Assembly: GCF_000377985.1 (NCBI RefSeq)
Contig: NZ_KB899051.1
Coordinates: 1-56,697 of the forward strand
Source: Sporolactobacillus vineae DSM 21990 = SL153
Lineage (GTDB): Bacteria; Bacillota; Bacilli; Bacillales; Sporolactobacillaceae
Direction: 5' to 3'
Length of the DNA stretch: 56,697 nt
Part shown: piece after piece, positions 56,257 to 56,697 of the stretch
Position numbering within the stretch: the first letter of the stretch is position 1
Layout of the letters: each line of letters opens with the position of its first letter
Made by a program: the position numbers and the translations under genes
The notes under the pieces: generated by a model
The model's database searches: none
Told to the model about the DNA's origin: nothing
The model's input: the letters and a program-made list of their open reading frames with translations, nothing else

Positions 56257-56284
56257 TTGACATTCAGCAATCAGCTGGTACAAT
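56257..56284 (+). promoter_or_regulatory. rrn promoter P1
   Basis: TTGACA (56257-56262) and TACAAT (56279-56284) are spaced by 16 nt, upstream of 16S rRNA. Confidence 0.82.
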
Positions 56285-56343
56285 GAATATTGTTGTCTCT
56301 CAGATGACGCGGGTAACCGCGAGAAAGCAGCTAAAAAAAGTTG

Positions 56344-56372
56344 TTGACATTCTGAAGACATCCAAGTATAAT
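56344..56372 (+). promoter_or_regulatory. rrn promoter P2
   Basis: Consensus TTGACA (56344-56349) and TATAAT (56367-56372) have ideal 17-nt spacing. With P1 it forms the tandem pair usual for Bacillales rRNA operons. Confidence 0.92.
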
Positions 56373-56379
56373 TATTTAA

Positions 56380-56681
56380 GTCGTCTGATGGACGGCACCG
56401 AAAGAATGGTTCCTTGAAAACTAAATAAAAGCCAAGCGTGATTGGAAGGGTAAACCCCTTTTAGTCAATTCAATTTTGCTGAGGATCGAATGAACGAAAA
56501 TGTAAGAAACGGAAGCTGAGGCTTTCGCAGGGATCGTTCAAGGGCAAGGACAAAAAGGGCCGAGGAGTTCGAGGAAGCGAAGGCGCGAGTACCGGAGCGT
56601 ATTGCGATACGTGAGGAATGAAGCGGCAAGCTGACAAAGAAAGCCGACAGCCATTTTTCCCGGAGCTATTGAACTTCCCCT
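56380..56681 (+). other. 16S rRNA leader with structured element
   Basis: The ~300-nt leader has conserved rrn-type strings such as 'ccttgaaaactaaataaaag' and 'gcaagctgacaaagaaagcc'. Within it, CGTAT and ATACG (~56598-56611) form a tight hairpin around TGCG. The region would carry antitermination and RNase III processing signals of the rRNA transcript. No protein gene is seen in 56138-56681. Confidence 0.7.
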
Positions 56682-56697
56682 TTTTGGAGAGTTTGAT
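56682..56697 (+). rRNA. 16S ribosomal RNA, 5' end (partial)
   Basis: The last bases 'tttttggagagtttgat' are the conserved 5' start of Bacillales 16S rRNA; the gene continues outside the window. The mature 5' end is estimated. Confidence 0.9.

Noticed and set aside
56052-56417. 121-aa plus-strand frame from pdaB into the rrn promoters
   Set aside because: It overlaps the pdaB start and both rrn promoters.

Overview
The window is a core-genome segment of a Gram-positive, endospore-forming member of the Bacillales. Spore markers are sigH, cwlD, gerD, pdaB and a probable cse60. Gene order follows the Bacillus subtilis stretch that lies between two rRNA operons, from ctsR to pdaB. The gene losses and moderate GC fit a Sporolactobacillus-like or related lineage, but that placement is inference. 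No phage, insertion sequence, CRISPR array or defence island was seen.

Layout. 1-1095: the 3' end of a 23S rRNA, 5S rRNA and eight tRNAs (Val, Thr, Lys, Gly, Leu, Arg, Pro, Ala), closed by a terminator. 1173-14921: stress and housekeeping genes ctsR, clpC, radA, yacL, ispD, ispF, gltX, a cysteine T-box, cysE, cysS, mrnC, rlmB, rae1 and sigH. 15113-31384: secE, nusG, rplK, rplA, rplJ, rplL, an rsmC-like gene, rpoB, rpoC, rplGB, rpsL, rpsG, fusA and tuf. 31502-46696: the S10, spc and alpha ribosomal protein operons with secY, adk, map, infA and rpoA. 46847-51167: the ecfA1-ecfA2-ecfT vitamin transporter module, truA, rplM and rpsI. 51341-56137: spore and accessory genes (cse60-like, a small membrane protein, ybaK, cwlD, salA, gerD, pdaB). 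56257-56697: tandem promoters, leader and first bases of the next 16S rRNA.

How it works together. Most of the window builds ribosomes and RNA polymerase. Control is largely by leader RNAs and dedicated promoters: a CtsR box at ctsR, a T-box(Cys) at cysE-cysS, a candidate L1 site before rplK, an L10-leader attenuator before rplJ, a leader with tandem promoters before rpsJ, and a probable L13 leader before rplM. The protein quality-control genes ctsR and clpC come first, and spore cortex and germination genes come last.

What stands out is mainly absence relative to the Bacillus order: no mcsA or mcsB between ctsR and clpC, no disA after radA, no rpmGB (L33) before secE, no ybaJ after rpsI and no kbaA between gerD and pdaB. 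ClpC nevertheless keeps the residues known to dock phosphoarginine. Other leads are a near-palindrome inside the rplK promoter, an inverted repeat at the predicted clpC transcription start, a repeat-expanded N-terminus of S5 and a structured rrn leader. I found no convincing new multi-gene system.
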